A stretch of DNA of 64,000 nucleotides from Paludibacteraceae bacterium (GCA_017503075.1 JAFVTU010000009.1:1-64000), one strand, 5' to 3'; counted from the stretch's first letter, positions 19,264-28,259 are shown. A program made the numbers and translations. Notes: generated by a model not told the origin, from the letters alone.

Positions 19264-20337
19264 ATGCTTAGTACAAAGAAATTTGAGCAATGGCTAAAGG
19301 CACAAGAACAAATAATTGTGCGCTATCGCCAAGTGGAGAAAAGCGAAGTTTTAGCTGAATATAATAGTCTAAAACAAGTAGTAGAATCTGCTGTATTTCA
19401 AGCCAAGAAAACAGAACTTACCACTACTATATACGCTGATACCCAAGAGGGTAAAACGATGGCAGAGTACAAGAAATTACGCAAAACATCATCCGTTTTC
19501 TTCTATCGCTTATTCAAGAAAGAAGCGTGGAAAGAGAAGGAAAATGTAGCTCAATACTTAGCTTTAGCCGAGCAAATTCAAACACCTGAATTTAAGCAAT
19601 CGAATGCTTTCTGGAAGAACAAAAAGCGCTGGTTTACCACCCCTGAAAGCCAACAAGAGAAACGATATGATGCATTGGTAAAGCATGCGGATATTGTTTT
19701 CTATTTCCAACATACGGAGCAAGAAATTGCTAATTTGGAGGCTTATAAGATGGCGTGGGCTGCTGAATTTGAGACTGCATCATTGTCCGACGAATGGCAA
19801 ACAGGTTTCCTCTATCCAAGCAAAGAACTCAAAGCAAACCACTCACATGTGAGCGAACAACAAGCATACACACAAGGAAAAAACACTCACATTTCTGCTA
19901 GTGTATTGAGCATTCAAACGAAAAAGCAAAAAACTACAGCCCCTGCTTGGCATCCAACCAAAGGTATGATTATGCATCCATTTGCATATACAAGTGATGT
20001 GTGGCATACAGCCGAAGCGGTTGCGCCAAAGGTAGGTGTGTTACAAGCGAAGGTGCATCTCTCAGGCAAAGCTAAACACGTGATTTGTTTGACTACTGCA
20101 GGAGCAAAAAAGTCATTGCGTATATTGCCTGCTGATAAGCAAGTGAAAGATGCTATTTACACCCTCGTTTGGAATGAAAAAGAGGCAGTAAACTATGTAA
20201 ATGATGTGGAAGTTGCGCGTAGCAAGAACCCATTAGCAGGCGAAGCATTGCATCTGCTAATGCGTAGCTATTTACCTAAGAATGTGAAGGGTACTGGCAA
20301 GATGGAGATTGATTGGATACGCATTTATCAAAATTAA
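19264..20337 (+). CDS. GH16-like (concanavalin A fold) protein without catalytic motif
   Basis: This 357-residue protein has no signal peptide. Residues 1-160 are charged and helical and match nothing I recognise. Residues 165-357 read like a glycoside hydrolase family 16 domain: AEFETASLSDEW, PAWHPTKGM, FAYTSDVWHT, VGVLQAKVHLSGKAKHVICL, a strand IYTLVWNEKEAVNYVND and a terminal MEIDWIRIYQ. The GH16 catalytic ExDxxE motif, expected after the KVHLS...ICL strand, is missing (AKKSLRILP there). I infer a non-catalytic, probably cytoplasmic lectin-like protein. It lies inside the gyrB-kdsA operon, 41 bp before the chosen kdsA start. The function is unknown. Confidence 0.6.
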   Translation: MLSTKKFEQWLKAQEQIIVRYRQVEKSEVLAEYNSLKQVVESAVFQAKKTELTTTIYADTQEGKTMAEYKKLRKTSSVFFYRLFKKEAWKEKENVAQYLALAEQIQTPEFKQSNAFWKNKKRWFTTPESQQEKRYDALVKHADIVFYFQHTEQEIANLEAYKMAWAAEFETASLSDEWQTGFLYPSKELKANHSHVSEQQAYTQGKNTHISASVLSIQTKKQKTTAPAWHPTKGMIMHPFAYTSDVWHTAEAVAPKVGVLQAKVHLSGKAKHVICLTTAGAKKSLRILPADKQVKDAIYTLVWNEKEAVNYVNDVEVARSKNPLAGEALHLLMRSYLPKNVKGTGKMEIDWIRIYQN

Positions 20338-20378
20338 TCAGGAATCCGGAGACCGGAATCCATAATTGTGAACAAACT

Positions 20379-21191
20379 ATGTTTCTTATTGCAGGACCTT
20401 GTGCTATAGAAAGCCGTGATATCGTAATGCATACCGCCGAAACACTGAAGCAGGTATGCGAGCGATTGGGAATCACGCTATATTTCAAGTCATCGTACGA
20501 TAAAGCCAACCGCACGAGTATGTCGGAGCGTGGTGTGGGTATGGAAGAGGGATTGAAAATCTTACAAGAAGTTAAATCTACTTTCCAACTGCCTATTCTG
20601 ACCGATGTGCACGAGTCGTGGCAATGCGCACCTGTAGCAGAGGTGGCAGATGTATTGCAGATTCCTGCATTCTTATCGCGCCAAACCGATTTATTGGTGG
20701 CAGCAGCCAAAACGGGCAGGATTGTCAATGTGAAAAAAGGTCAGTTTATGGCACCATGGGATATGCGCGGTGCGATAGCCAAGATAGAGGCCTCCATACC
20801 TAACAATGCTACACCATCTTACACCACACTACACCACACTACACCACACATTTGGCTCACGGAGCGCGGTTCGAGTTTTGGCTATGGCAACCTCATCGTG
20901 GACATGACCTCGCTCGTGAAAATGCGCGAGTATGGTTATCCTGTAGTATTTGATGCTACCCATTCTGTGCAACAACCTAGCAATCAAGCGGGTGTTACGG
21001 GAGGCAATCGCGAGATGGTGCCACATCTGATTCGTGCTGCAGTAGCGGTGGGAGTAGATGGGTTGTTCCTTGAAGTACATCCTCAGCCAGAGAAAGCCAT
21101 CTCTGATGCTGCGAACCAAGTGCGCCTAAGCGACGTAGAGACAATACTCAAACAAGCATTGGCAATTGACCAGTTGGTTAGAAACGCTTAA
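20379..21191 (+). CDS. kdsA: 3-deoxy-8-phosphooctulonate synthase
   Basis: KdsA condenses phosphoenolpyruvate with arabinose 5-phosphate to Kdo 8-phosphate for the LPS inner core. Motifs: IAGPCAIES (the Cys marks the metal-dependent class, as in Aquifex), SSYDKANRTS, TDVHESWQ, IPAFLSRQTDLL, NVKKGQFMAPWD, LTERGSSFGYGNL and FDATHSVQ. I choose the ATG at 20379 (MFLIAGPC, 270 residues) because it matches the short Aquifex-type N-terminus. An ATG at 20313 would overlap the previous gene and add 22 unrelated residues. Before LTERG the protein has about 14 extra residues (TPSYTTLHHTTPH region), encoded by a 10-bp tandem repeat at 20811-20850. kdsD follows 35 bp later. Confidence 0.93.
   Translation: MFLIAGPCAIESRDIVMHTAETLKQVCERLGITLYFKSSYDKANRTSMSERGVGMEEGLKILQEVKSTFQLPILTDVHESWQCAPVAEVADVLQIPAFLSRQTDLLVAAAKTGRIVNVKKGQFMAPWDMRGAIAKIEASIPNNATPSYTTLHHTTPHIWLTERGSSFGYGNLIVDMTSLVKMREYGYPVVFDATHSVQQPSNQAGVTGGNREMVPHLIRAAVAVGVDGLFLEVHPQPEKAISDAANQVRLSDVETILKQALAIDQLVRNA
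20811..20850. repeat. 10-bp tandem repeat inside kdsA
   Basis: Four units: ACACCATCTT, ACACCACACT, ACACCACACT and ACACCACACA. The array is read in frame within kdsA and encodes the threonine/histidine/proline-rich extra loop. Gain or loss of one unit would shift the frame. Similar CTACAC words occur in the spacers at 22186-22201 and 35059-35108. Confidence 0.95.
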
Positions 21192-21226
21192 TTATACCAT
21201 TAGAATTTTTCAACTTCTTTATTGAA

Positions 21227-22183
21227 ATGTACGCAATAAGAGCAAAACAAATATTCGAGGAAGAGATTCGCGAACTAGAGAAATTAAAAAACAGCATTGA
21301 TAACCACTTCAACCAAGTCGTTGAGGTACTATATCATTGCCAAGGTAAAGTGGTGATGATGGGCATTGGTAAGACGGGTATCATTGCCCACAAGATGGCT
21401 GCTTCCTTTGCTTCCACGGGTACACCATCCATCTTCGTAAATGCTGCAGAGGCGGTGCACGGCGACCTCGGTATGATTAATGCCAACGATGTAGCTATAC
21501 TAGTGAGCAATAGTGGTTCGACCAACGAGATATTGAATATTATTGACCCACTTCATCGTTTAGGGTGCACCATCATCGCTATGACGGGCAACATGGATTC
21601 TCCTCTAGCCCAGCGAGCTGATTATGCACTATCTATCCATGTGGATACCGAAGCATGTCCTTTGGGCATAGCCCCTACCACATCCACCACAGCCACACTG
21701 CTGATGGGTGATGCTCTGATGGTGTGTCTGATGGAGATGCGCCAATTCAAAGCCGAAGATTTTGCGTTGTACCACCCTGGTGGCGCATTAGGGCGCAAAT
21801 TGCTCGGCCGCGTACATCGAGTGATGACCACCGATGTGCCTCGCGTAACCGCAGATGCATCCTTCCGCGATGTAGTTTGTGAGATGTCTGACAAACATCT
21901 AGGAATGACTATGGTTTATGACCACCTGCCACAAGGCAACTGCCTAGGTATCATCACCGACGGCGACATCCGCCGCGCAATACAAAAGTATAACGATGTA
22001 CATATCACCGCAGCAGACATCATGACCCCATCCTACAAACGTATTGCCAAGGAAGCCCTCCTTACTGATGCACTCGCCATTATGGATACCTATAATATCA
22101 CCACGCTAGCCGTAACCGAAACGACAACCTCTACCGACATCATAGGCATCATATCTATCCACCACATCATCGATTTCAACTAA
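21227..22183 (+). CDS. kdsD: Arabinose-5-phosphate isomerase, KpsF/GutQ family
   Basis: This 318-residue enzyme converts ribulose 5-phosphate to arabinose 5-phosphate, the substrate of KdsA. An N-terminal SIS domain (about 35-170) contains GIGKTGIIAHKMAASFASTG, HGDLGMI and SNSGSTNEI. A linker with CPLGIAPTTSTTATL and YHPGGALGRKLL leads to two CBS domains (about 205-318), as is standard for KdsD. It directly follows kdsA and precedes the DAHP synthase by 19 bp, giving a coherent Kdo precursor cluster. Start and length are normal. Confidence 0.94.
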   Translation: MYAIRAKQIFEEEIRELEKLKNSIDNHFNQVVEVLYHCQGKVVMMGIGKTGIIAHKMAASFASTGTPSIFVNAAEAVHGDLGMINANDVAILVSNSGSTNEILNIIDPLHRLGCTIIAMTGNMDSPLAQRADYALSIHVDTEACPLGIAPTTSTTATLLMGDALMVCLMEMRQFKAEDFALYHPGGALGRKLLGRVHRVMTTDVPRVTADASFRDVVCEMSDKHLGMTMVYDHLPQGNCLGIITDGDIRRAIQKYNDVHITAADIMTPSYKRIAKEALLTDALAIMDTYNITTLAVTETTTSTDIIGIISIHHIIDFN

Positions 22184-22202
22184 ACAACGCTACACCATAC
22201 AC

Positions 22203-23201
22203 ATGATCATTCACTTACCTAAAGATACGGCGCACGCTCGCGCACAAGAGTATGCCGATGGCATAGGGGCATTGTGCTTGGAGCAACCCGAACACTTTGT
22301 TCTAATCACCAACCACTCCATAAAGCAGTTGCCCGATTCGCTCAAGCATATAGCACTACAGCATTGGACTTTCGACACCGATATGCAACTCTCCTCACGT
22401 CAATATATCGCTGATACACAATGTATTACTATCGGTGATACCTATATTGGAGGCGACGGTAAAAATCAAATCATGATTGCTGGTCCATGCGCTGTAGAGA
22501 GTCGCGAACAAATCGAACAATCGTGCCAAATGCTCAAACAACAGGGTATTCGCGTGCTACGTGCAGGGTGCTACAAACCTCGCACATCCCCATATACTTT
22601 CCGTGGGCTGGGCGAAGATGGACTCCAGCTACTCGCTGAGATGCGCGAGAAATATGGACTACTCATAGCTACAGAAATGCGCGATGCCACCCATGCTGAC
22701 AAAGTGGTGGAATACGCAGATATCGTGCAAGTGGGAGCCAAAGCTATGTATGACCATGGTCTGTTGACCGCAGCCGGACAATCGGGCAAACCTGTGATCC
22801 TCAAACGCGGTTTTGGTTCTACACTCCAAGAGTTGGTCAATTGTGCCGATTTCATCATGAGTTGCGGCAACAACCAAGTCATCCTATGCGAACGCGGCAT
22901 CCGTTCCTTTGAAACCAATACACGCTTCACACTCGACTTGTGTGGCGTTGCATGGCTCAAACAGCATTGCAATCTGCCTATCATCCTCGACCCTAGCCAT
23001 GCTATGGGCTATGCCTATGGCATCGCCGACCTCGCACGAGCTTGCACTGCTATGGGCATCGATGGCCTACTCATCGAGACACATCCCCACCCTGCTCTCG
23101 CACAAAGCGACGCTCCTCAGCAACTTAACCATCAGCAGTTTGCCGACATGTATGCATCGTTGCAACCTATCGCACAAGCCATTGGTAAAACATTAGTATA
23201 A
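22203..23201 (+). CDS. aroF: 3-deoxy-7-phosphoheptulonate (DAHP) synthase, type I-beta
   Basis: This 332-residue enzyme condenses phosphoenolpyruvate with erythrose 4-phosphate, the first step of the shikimate pathway. Residues 1-70 form the ferredoxin-like N-terminal domain often found in type I-beta enzymes. The TIM barrel follows, with MIAGPCAVESREQ, RAGCYKPRTSPYTFRGLG, ATEMRDATH, KPVILKRGFGST, ILDPSHAMGY and LLIETHPHP. It is structurally related to KdsA, but the KPRTSPY(T/S)F motif identifies DAHP synthase. It stands downstream of kdsD in the same orientation. A fused chorismate mutase domain is absent. The symbol follows common usage for the I-beta type and is less certain than the function. 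Confidence 0.92.
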   Translation: MIIHLPKDTAHARAQEYADGIGALCLEQPEHFVLITNHSIKQLPDSLKHIALQHWTFDTDMQLSSRQYIADTQCITIGDTYIGGDGKNQIMIAGPCAVESREQIEQSCQMLKQQGIRVLRAGCYKPRTSPYTFRGLGEDGLQLLAEMREKYGLLIATEMRDATHADKVVEYADIVQVGAKAMYDHGLLTAAGQSGKPVILKRGFGSTLQELVNCADFIMSCGNNQVILCERGIRSFETNTRFTLDLCGVAWLKQHCNLPIILDPSHAMGYAYGIADLARACTAMGIDGLLIETHPHPALAQSDAPQQLNHQQFADMYASLQPIAQAIGKTLV

Positions 23202-23216
23202 ATAACTATTCTACAT

Positions 23217-25172
23217 ATGAAACAAGAAAAAATCCAACTTCCTGAGAATGCCAATCGTCCTCTCAAGCCAGGCGAAAAGTACGAGCCTATTCTCAAGCCA
23301 CAAAACTCCTACCCCGAGATCACCCCTTATAGCGTAATCATGGGTGTTATCATGGCTATCATTTTTTCCGCAGCGGCTGCTTACCTCGGCCTCAAAGTAG
23401 GTCAAGTATTCGAAGCAGCCATCCCTATTGCCATCATCGCAGTAGGTCTATCCTCTGCTATGAAGCGCAAGAACGCCCTTGGCGAGAATGTGATTATTCA
23501 ATCCATTGGTGCCAGTAGCGGTGTCATCGTAGCAGGTGCCATCTTCACCTTGCCAGCGCTTTATATCTTGCAAGCCAAATACCCTGATATCACCGTCACT
23601 TTCATGCAAGTCTTCCTATCATCCTTGCTCGGCGGTTGCCTCGGTATCCTCTTCCTTATTCCTTTCCGCAAGTACTTCGTACAAGAGAAGCACGGCGAAT
23701 ACCCCTTCCCTGAAGCCACGGCTACCACACAGGTACTCGTTTCGGGCGAACAGGGTGGCAACCAAGCCAAACCCCTCATCTGGGCAGCAGGTATTGGTGG
23801 TCTCTACGACTTTGCTGTTTCCACTTTCGGACTCTGGACTGAATCGCTCTCTACCCGCATGATGGGTTGGGGCGAAGCGTTGGCGGCTAAGTTCAAACTC
23901 GTCTTCTCTATTAACACAAGTGCAGCAGTGCTCGGTTTGGGCTATATCATCGGTCTCAAGTATGCAGCAGTTATCTGTGCGGGCTCATTCTTCATCTGGT
24001 GGGTACTCCTCCCATTGCTCGGCAGTATCCCTGGCATGGCGGAAGTAGACCCACAAACGATGTTCGTTGACTATGGTCGCAATATCGGTATCGGTGCCAT
24101 CGCTATGGCTGGTCTGATAGGTATTGTCAAGAGTTGGGGCGTCATCAAGTCCGCAGTCGGACTGGCGGGCAAAGAGCTCGGTGGCAAGGGTAAAGCAGTC
24201 ATCACGGCATCTCTCCGCACCGAGAAGGACCTGAGCATGAAGTTCGTGGTTATCGCTATCGCTGTAGCGCTCGTGATTACTCTTGTGTTCTTCTGGCTCG
24301 GCGTACTCGGCAATTTCTGGCAAGCACTTGTCGCATTCCTCGTGGTGGCAGTCATTGCTTTCCTCTTTACTACGGTCGCAGCCAACGCAATTGCTATCGT
24401 AGGTAGCAACCCTGTTAGTGGTATGACCCTCATGACCCTGATTATTGCTTCCGTAGTCTTCGTGGCTATAGGTATGAAGGGCTCAAGCGGTATGGTAGGT
24501 GCTATGGTTATTGGTGGTGTCGTTTGTACTGCACTCGCCATGGCAGGTGGCTTCATCACCGACCTCAAGATCGGTTACTGGATTGGTACTACCCCACGCA
24601 AACAAGAGACTTGGAAGTTCCTCGGCACTCTCGTGAGTGCGGCTACTGTAGGTGGTGTGATGATTATCCTGAACAAAACCTACGGTTTCGTAGGCGAGAA
24701 CGCACTCGTAGCACCTCAAGCCAACGCGATGGCTGCGGTCATCGAACCATTGATGAGCGGTCAAGGTGCACCTTGGATGCTCTATCTCGCAGGCGCAATC
24801 CTTGCTTTGATTCTCAACTTCATGGGCGTACCTGTATTGGCATTTGCTTTGGGTATGTTCATCCCATTGAGCTTGAACACCCCATTGCTCGTAGGTGGTG
24901 CTATCGCATGGCTCGTTAGCCGCAAGCGTGAGAAAGATGGCGAGAAAGCCGAAGAGTTGGCTCAAGCACGCAACGAGAAAGGTACACTCATCGCTTCTGG
25001 TTTCATTGCTGGTGGTGCTTTGATGGGTGTAGTGAGTGCTTTGATTAAGTTCTGCGGCGTAGAGTGCTATTTAGGCACTTGGGCTGCAAGCAACGGTGCC
25101 GCCCTTGTCGGCGTAGCTGCGTATATTGCACTGATCGTGTACTTCATTCTTGCCAGCAAGAAAACGAAGTAA
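23217..25172 (+). CDS. OPT family oligopeptide transporter
   Basis: This 651-residue inner-membrane protein has about fourteen hydrophobic helices. It begins with a cytosolic tail (residues 1-40) and ITPYSVIMGVIMAIIFSAAAAYLGLKVG, as in prokaryotic OPT transporters. Other signatures are ALGENVIIQSIGASSGVI, EYPFPEATATTQVL and SNPVSGMTLMTLI. The family imports oligopeptides or metal-peptide conjugates, probably proton-coupled; the substrate here cannot be told. It starts 16 bp after the DAHP synthase stop, and the second LRR protein gene begins 55 bp downstream with no promoter in between. Confidence 0.92.
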   Translation: MKQEKIQLPENANRPLKPGEKYEPILKPQNSYPEITPYSVIMGVIMAIIFSAAAAYLGLKVGQVFEAAIPIAIIAVGLSSAMKRKNALGENVIIQSIGASSGVIVAGAIFTLPALYILQAKYPDITVTFMQVFLSSLLGGCLGILFLIPFRKYFVQEKHGEYPFPEATATTQVLVSGEQGGNQAKPLIWAAGIGGLYDFAVSTFGLWTESLSTRMMGWGEALAAKFKLVFSINTSAAVLGLGYIIGLKYAAVICAGSFFIWWVLLPLLGSIPGMAEVDPQTMFVDYGRNIGIGAIAMAGLIGIVKSWGVIKSAVGLAGKELGGKGKAVITASLRTEKDLSMKFVVIAIAVALVITLVFFWLGVLGNFWQALVAFLVVAVIAFLFTTVAANAIAIVGSNPVSGMTLMTLIIASVVFVAIGMKGSSGMVGAMVIGGVVCTALAMAGGFITDLKIGYWIGTTPRKQETWKFLGTLVSAATVGGVMIILNKTYGFVGENALVAPQANAMAAVIEPLMSGQGAPWMLYLAGAILALILNFMGVPVLAFALGMFIPLSLNTPLLVGGAIAWLVSRKREKDGEKAEELAQARNEKGTLIASGFIAGGALMGVVSALIKFCGVECYLGTWAASNGAALVGVAAYIALIVYFILASKKTK

Positions 25173-25227
25173 AAACAGTACTGTGTTAAACTACTATACT
25201 ACGTTTAATAGCAAAATATTTATTCTT

Positions 25228-27006
25228 ATGAAAAAATGTATCCTATGTCTTGCTCTCGTAGCAACAACATGCCTATCGGCACAGGATTTCCACTCTGGTG
25301 GATTATATTTTAACTACACTAGTGATTCTGCTCCTTATACAGCAGAAGTGGTTAGATGTGAAAGTAATTTAACGGATGTTATTATTCCTGCCAGCATCAC
25401 TCGCAATGTTGCAGCGCGCAACATAACAGTCAGAGCTAAACTTCCCGACGTTTGGACAGATGTGATTACTGCTTGGGTATGGCCTACAGGTGGTGAAGGT
25501 CAAGAGGTTATTCCTACCAAGGAAGGTGAGTGGTATGTTTATACGCATCATTGTACAGAACTTAACATCATATTTAAGAATGGTTATGGTTGGACAGTAA
25601 ACCAAAATCAAACCGTGGATATAGCAGGTATTACTTCTAATGTATGCATACAAGTCACAGCCGTACCTGGTGCCAAGGCTTCATACGAATATGTTGATTG
25701 CGAGTGGTCAAATTCTAGCGAAGAGGAATCTACAGAGGTAATTGAATATACTATTACAGGTATTGGTGGTGACGGATTTTTCGCGTCATCATCAACTATC
25801 ACATCCGTTACGATGCCAAATACTATTACTTACATTGGAAATTGGGCATTTTCAGGTTGCAATTCCCTCTCCACGATTGCCATTCCAGAGAATGTAACAA
25901 AGATTGGTATTGCTTGTTTTGCTCACTGTTCGTCTCTCTCTTCAATCAGCATCCCTCAAAACGTAATGGAAATTGGTGAAAACACCTTTAACGGATGTAC
26001 TTTCCTTATTGATAACTTTGTCAATCTTTCTTCATTAGATGCAAAGGCAAATAATTATTGGGGCGCAACTATTGCAGACAATGAAATCGATGGTTTATTA
26101 TTAAGAAATGATACGGTCGTTGATTGTAGACCCCACGTCAAACATGCTGTCATTCCTAATTATATTACTTATATTGGAGAAAGTGCTTTTGCTAATTGCT
26201 TTAACCTATTTGACGTTACTATCCCAGAAGGTGTCACTGGTTTTGGAGATTATGCCTTTAATTCTTGTAGTATTAATTCAATCACCATTCCTAATTCTGT
26301 TACCCAGATCGGATATGCAGCGCTGTATGGTTGTTATTATGTAACATCTATTTATGTCCCTGCTACTGTTACATATATTGGAGAAGCCGCATTTGCTGGA
26401 ATGTCATCTCTCATGTCACTACAGGTAGAGGCAGGCAATCCCAAATACGATAGTCGCGACAATTGTAATGCTATTATTGAAACTGCTACTAACACCTTAC
26501 TTATTGGTTGTCGAACCACTTCTATCCCTCTCTCTGTTACATCCATTGCAAATGGTGCTTTTTCTAATTGTAGGTATCTTTCCTCTATAACGATTCCTAA
26601 TAGCGTGGCAAGTATAGGAAATAGCGCCTTCCAATATTGCATTGGTTTAAGTTCTGCTACGATTGGAAGTGGTGTAAAGAATATTGGAGCATGGGCTTTT
26701 GGGGGATGTATTCAACTTTATAATGTAGTATGCAAAGCCAAAGAATTGCCTGAAATGGGTGATCAGGTGTTTACTGATGTACCAACTAACGAAGCTACGT
26801 TATATGTACCTGCTTCATCTGTAGAAACATACAAGAATGCAGAGCAATGGAAAAACTTCTATTCTATTTTGCCAATAGAAGAAGAAACAGGTTTAGAGCA
26901 GCTATTCTCAACCAATAATAGTAACGTACAAAAACGATATCATAACGGTGAATTGTATATTTTCCGTGATGGAAAGACTTATACTATTACAGGTCAAGAA
27001 CTCTAA
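25228..27006 (+). CDS. BspA-type LRR surface protein with nested CBM-like module
   Basis: This 592-residue protein has a signal peptide (1-18, ending LSAQ) and an N-terminal cap strand (GGLYFNYTSDSAPYTAEVV). Residues about 65-150 form an inserted module: ITVRAKLPDVW, AWVWPTGGEGQEV, EGEWYVYTH, LNIIFKNGYGW, NQTVDIAGI. It looks like a starch-binding CBM26-type domain. LRR_5 repeats (about 180-560) follow, with a DSRDNCNAII block, and a type IX-like tail (NGELYIFRDGKTYTITGQEL). The start at 25228 is chosen because it gives a clean signal peptide; an earlier in-frame ATG lies inside the OPT gene. It was probably exported to the surface, perhaps binding glycans. A 12-bp-stem terminator follows. Confidence 0.87.
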   Translation: MKKCILCLALVATTCLSAQDFHSGGLYFNYTSDSAPYTAEVVRCESNLTDVIIPASITRNVAARNITVRAKLPDVWTDVITAWVWPTGGEGQEVIPTKEGEWYVYTHHCTELNIIFKNGYGWTVNQNQTVDIAGITSNVCIQVTAVPGAKASYEYVDCEWSNSSEEESTEVIEYTITGIGGDGFFASSSTITSVTMPNTITYIGNWAFSGCNSLSTIAIPENVTKIGIACFAHCSSLSSISIPQNVMEIGENTFNGCTFLIDNFVNLSSLDAKANNYWGATIADNEIDGLLLRNDTVVDCRPHVKHAVIPNYITYIGESAFANCFNLFDVTIPEGVTGFGDYAFNSCSINSITIPNSVTQIGYAALYGCYYVTSIYVPATVTYIGEAAFAGMSSLMSLQVEAGNPKYDSRDNCNAIIETATNTLLIGCRTTSIPLSVTSIANGAFSNCRYLSSITIPNSVASIGNSAFQYCIGLSSATIGSGVKNIGAWAFGGCIQLYNVVCKAKELPEMGDQVFTDVPTNEATLYVPASSVETYKNAEQWKNFYSILPIEEETGLEQLFSTNNSNVQKRYHNGELYIFRDGKTYTITGQEL

Positions 27007-27034
27007 TCTCCACAATAATAACACATTTGTATTT

Positions 27035-27061
27035 ACAAGGCAGGGATACTCCCTGCCTTGT
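27035..27061 (+). terminator. Intrinsic terminator after the second LRR gene
   Basis: A perfect 12-bp stem (27035-27046 with 27050-27061) with a TAC loop is followed by TTATTTATT. It closes the gyrB-to-LRR block before the fba promoter. Confidence 0.88.
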
Positions 27062-27155
27062 TTATTTATTATTGCTTCCTCCTCTATAAAACAACAATTT
27101 TATTGTATATTTTGCTACCTATATTTTGCAATTCGTGGAGTTTGGGCGAAAATAT

Positions 27156-27186
27156 TTTGTAATGTCAAAAAAAAATAGTACCTTTG
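27156..27186 (+). promoter_or_regulatory. Promoter of fba
   Basis: TTTG (27156-27159), 19 nt and TACCTTTG (27179-27186). The initially transcribed region overlaps the GC-rich hairpin 27186-27202. Confidence 0.85.
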
Positions 27187-27202
27187 TCGCCGTTTCGGCG
27201 AC
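27186..27202 (+). promoter_or_regulatory. GC-rich hairpin at the extreme 5' end of the fba transcript
   Basis: A 7-bp perfect stem GTCGCCG/CGGCGAC with a TTT loop starts at the last base of the -7 element. Most or all of it would form the first nucleotides of the mRNA. Such 5' caps can protect mRNA from decay; that role is inferred here. Confidence 0.5.
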
Positions 27203-27257
27203 GAAATGAAAAATATAGAAACAAACAAATATTAACCAAATAAAACGTTTTACAACT

Positions 27258-28259
27258 ATGGTAAGTTACAAAGAAATTGGCTTGGTGAACACCAAAGAGA
27301 TGTTTGCTAAAGCAATCAAAGGCGGATACGCTATTCCTGCCTTCAACTTCAACAACATGGAGCAACTCCAAGCTATCATCAAAGCTGCTGCTGAGACCAA
27401 GAGCCCAGTGATCCTCCAAGTATCTAAAGGTGCGCGTAACTACGCTAACCAAACCCTCCTCCGCTACATGGCACAAGGTGCAGTAGAGTACGCAAAAGAG
27501 TTGGGTTGGGAGAAACCACAAATCTGCTTGCACCTCGACCACGGAGATAGCTTCGAGACTTGCAAGAGCTGCGTTGACTTTGGTTTCTCAAGCGTAATGA
27601 TCGACGGTAGCCACCTCCCATACGAGGAGAATATCGCCCTCACTAAGAAGGTTGTTGAGTACGCTCACGCACACGATGTAACCGTTGAGGCAGAGCTCGG
27701 CGTGTTGGCAGGTGTAGAAGATGAGGTATCTGCTGCTGAGAGCCACTATACCAAACCAGAAGAGGTAGTAGATTTTGCTACTCGCACAGGTTGCGACTCA
27801 TTGGCTATCTCTATCGGTACTAGCCACGGTGCATACAAGTTCACCCGCGAGCAATGTACAGTTGACCCACAAACTGGTAAACTCGTTCCTCCTCCATTGG
27901 CATTCGATATCCTCGACGCTATCATGGAGCAATTGCCTGGCTTCCCAATCGTACTCCACGGTTCTTCTTCAGTTCCACAAGAGTATGTTGACATCATCAA
28001 CCAATATGGTGGTAAATTGCCAGACGCAGTAGGTATTCCAGAGGAGCAACTCCGCAAGGCATCTGAGAGCGCAGTTTGCAAGATCAATATCGACTCTGAT
28101 AGCCGTTTGGCTTTCACCGCTGCTGTTCGCAAAGTGTTTGCTGAGAAACCAGGTGAGTTTGACCCACGTAAATACTGCGGCCCAGCTCGTGACCTCATGA
28201 CCGAGCTCTACAAGCACAAAATTATCAACGTGCTTGGTTCTAACGGAAAGGCAGAGTAA
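27258..28259 (+). CDS. fba: Class II fructose-bisphosphate aldolase
   Basis: This 333-residue zinc-dependent aldolase interconverts fructose 1,6-bisphosphate with glyceraldehyde 3-phosphate and dihydroxyacetone phosphate. Motifs: NFNNMEQLQAII, LHLDHGD (catalytic Asp and zinc His), MIDGSHLPYEEN, VEAELGVLAGVEDEV, SIGTSHGAYKF and VLHGSSSVPQE, with metal and phosphate ligands. The length and the extra C-terminal segment resemble the long class II forms seen in Bacteroidetes. It has its own promoter and a hairpin leader. The CoA-transferase gene begins 35 bp downstream and is probably cotranscribed. Confidence 0.96.
   Translation: MVSYKEIGLVNTKEMFAKAIKGGYAIPAFNFNNMEQLQAIIKAAAETKSPVILQVSKGARNYANQTLLRYMAQGAVEYAKELGWEKPQICLHLDHGDSFETCKSCVDFGFSSVMIDGSHLPYEENIALTKKVVEYAHAHDVTVEAELGVLAGVEDEVSAAESHYTKPEEVVDFATRTGCDSLAISIGTSHGAYKFTREQCTVDPQTGKLVPPPLAFDILDAIMEQLPGFPIVLHGSSSVPQEYVDIINQYGGKLPDAVGIPEEQLRKASESAVCKINIDSDSRLAFTAAVRKVFAEKPGEFDPRKYCGPARDLMTELYKHKIINVLGSNGKAE

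Noticed and set aside
20313..20378. Upstream ATG start for kdsA overlapping the previous gene
   Set aside because: Adds 22 residues without family resemblance. The ATG at 20379 matches the short Aquifex-type KdsA N-terminus. It cannot be fully excluded.
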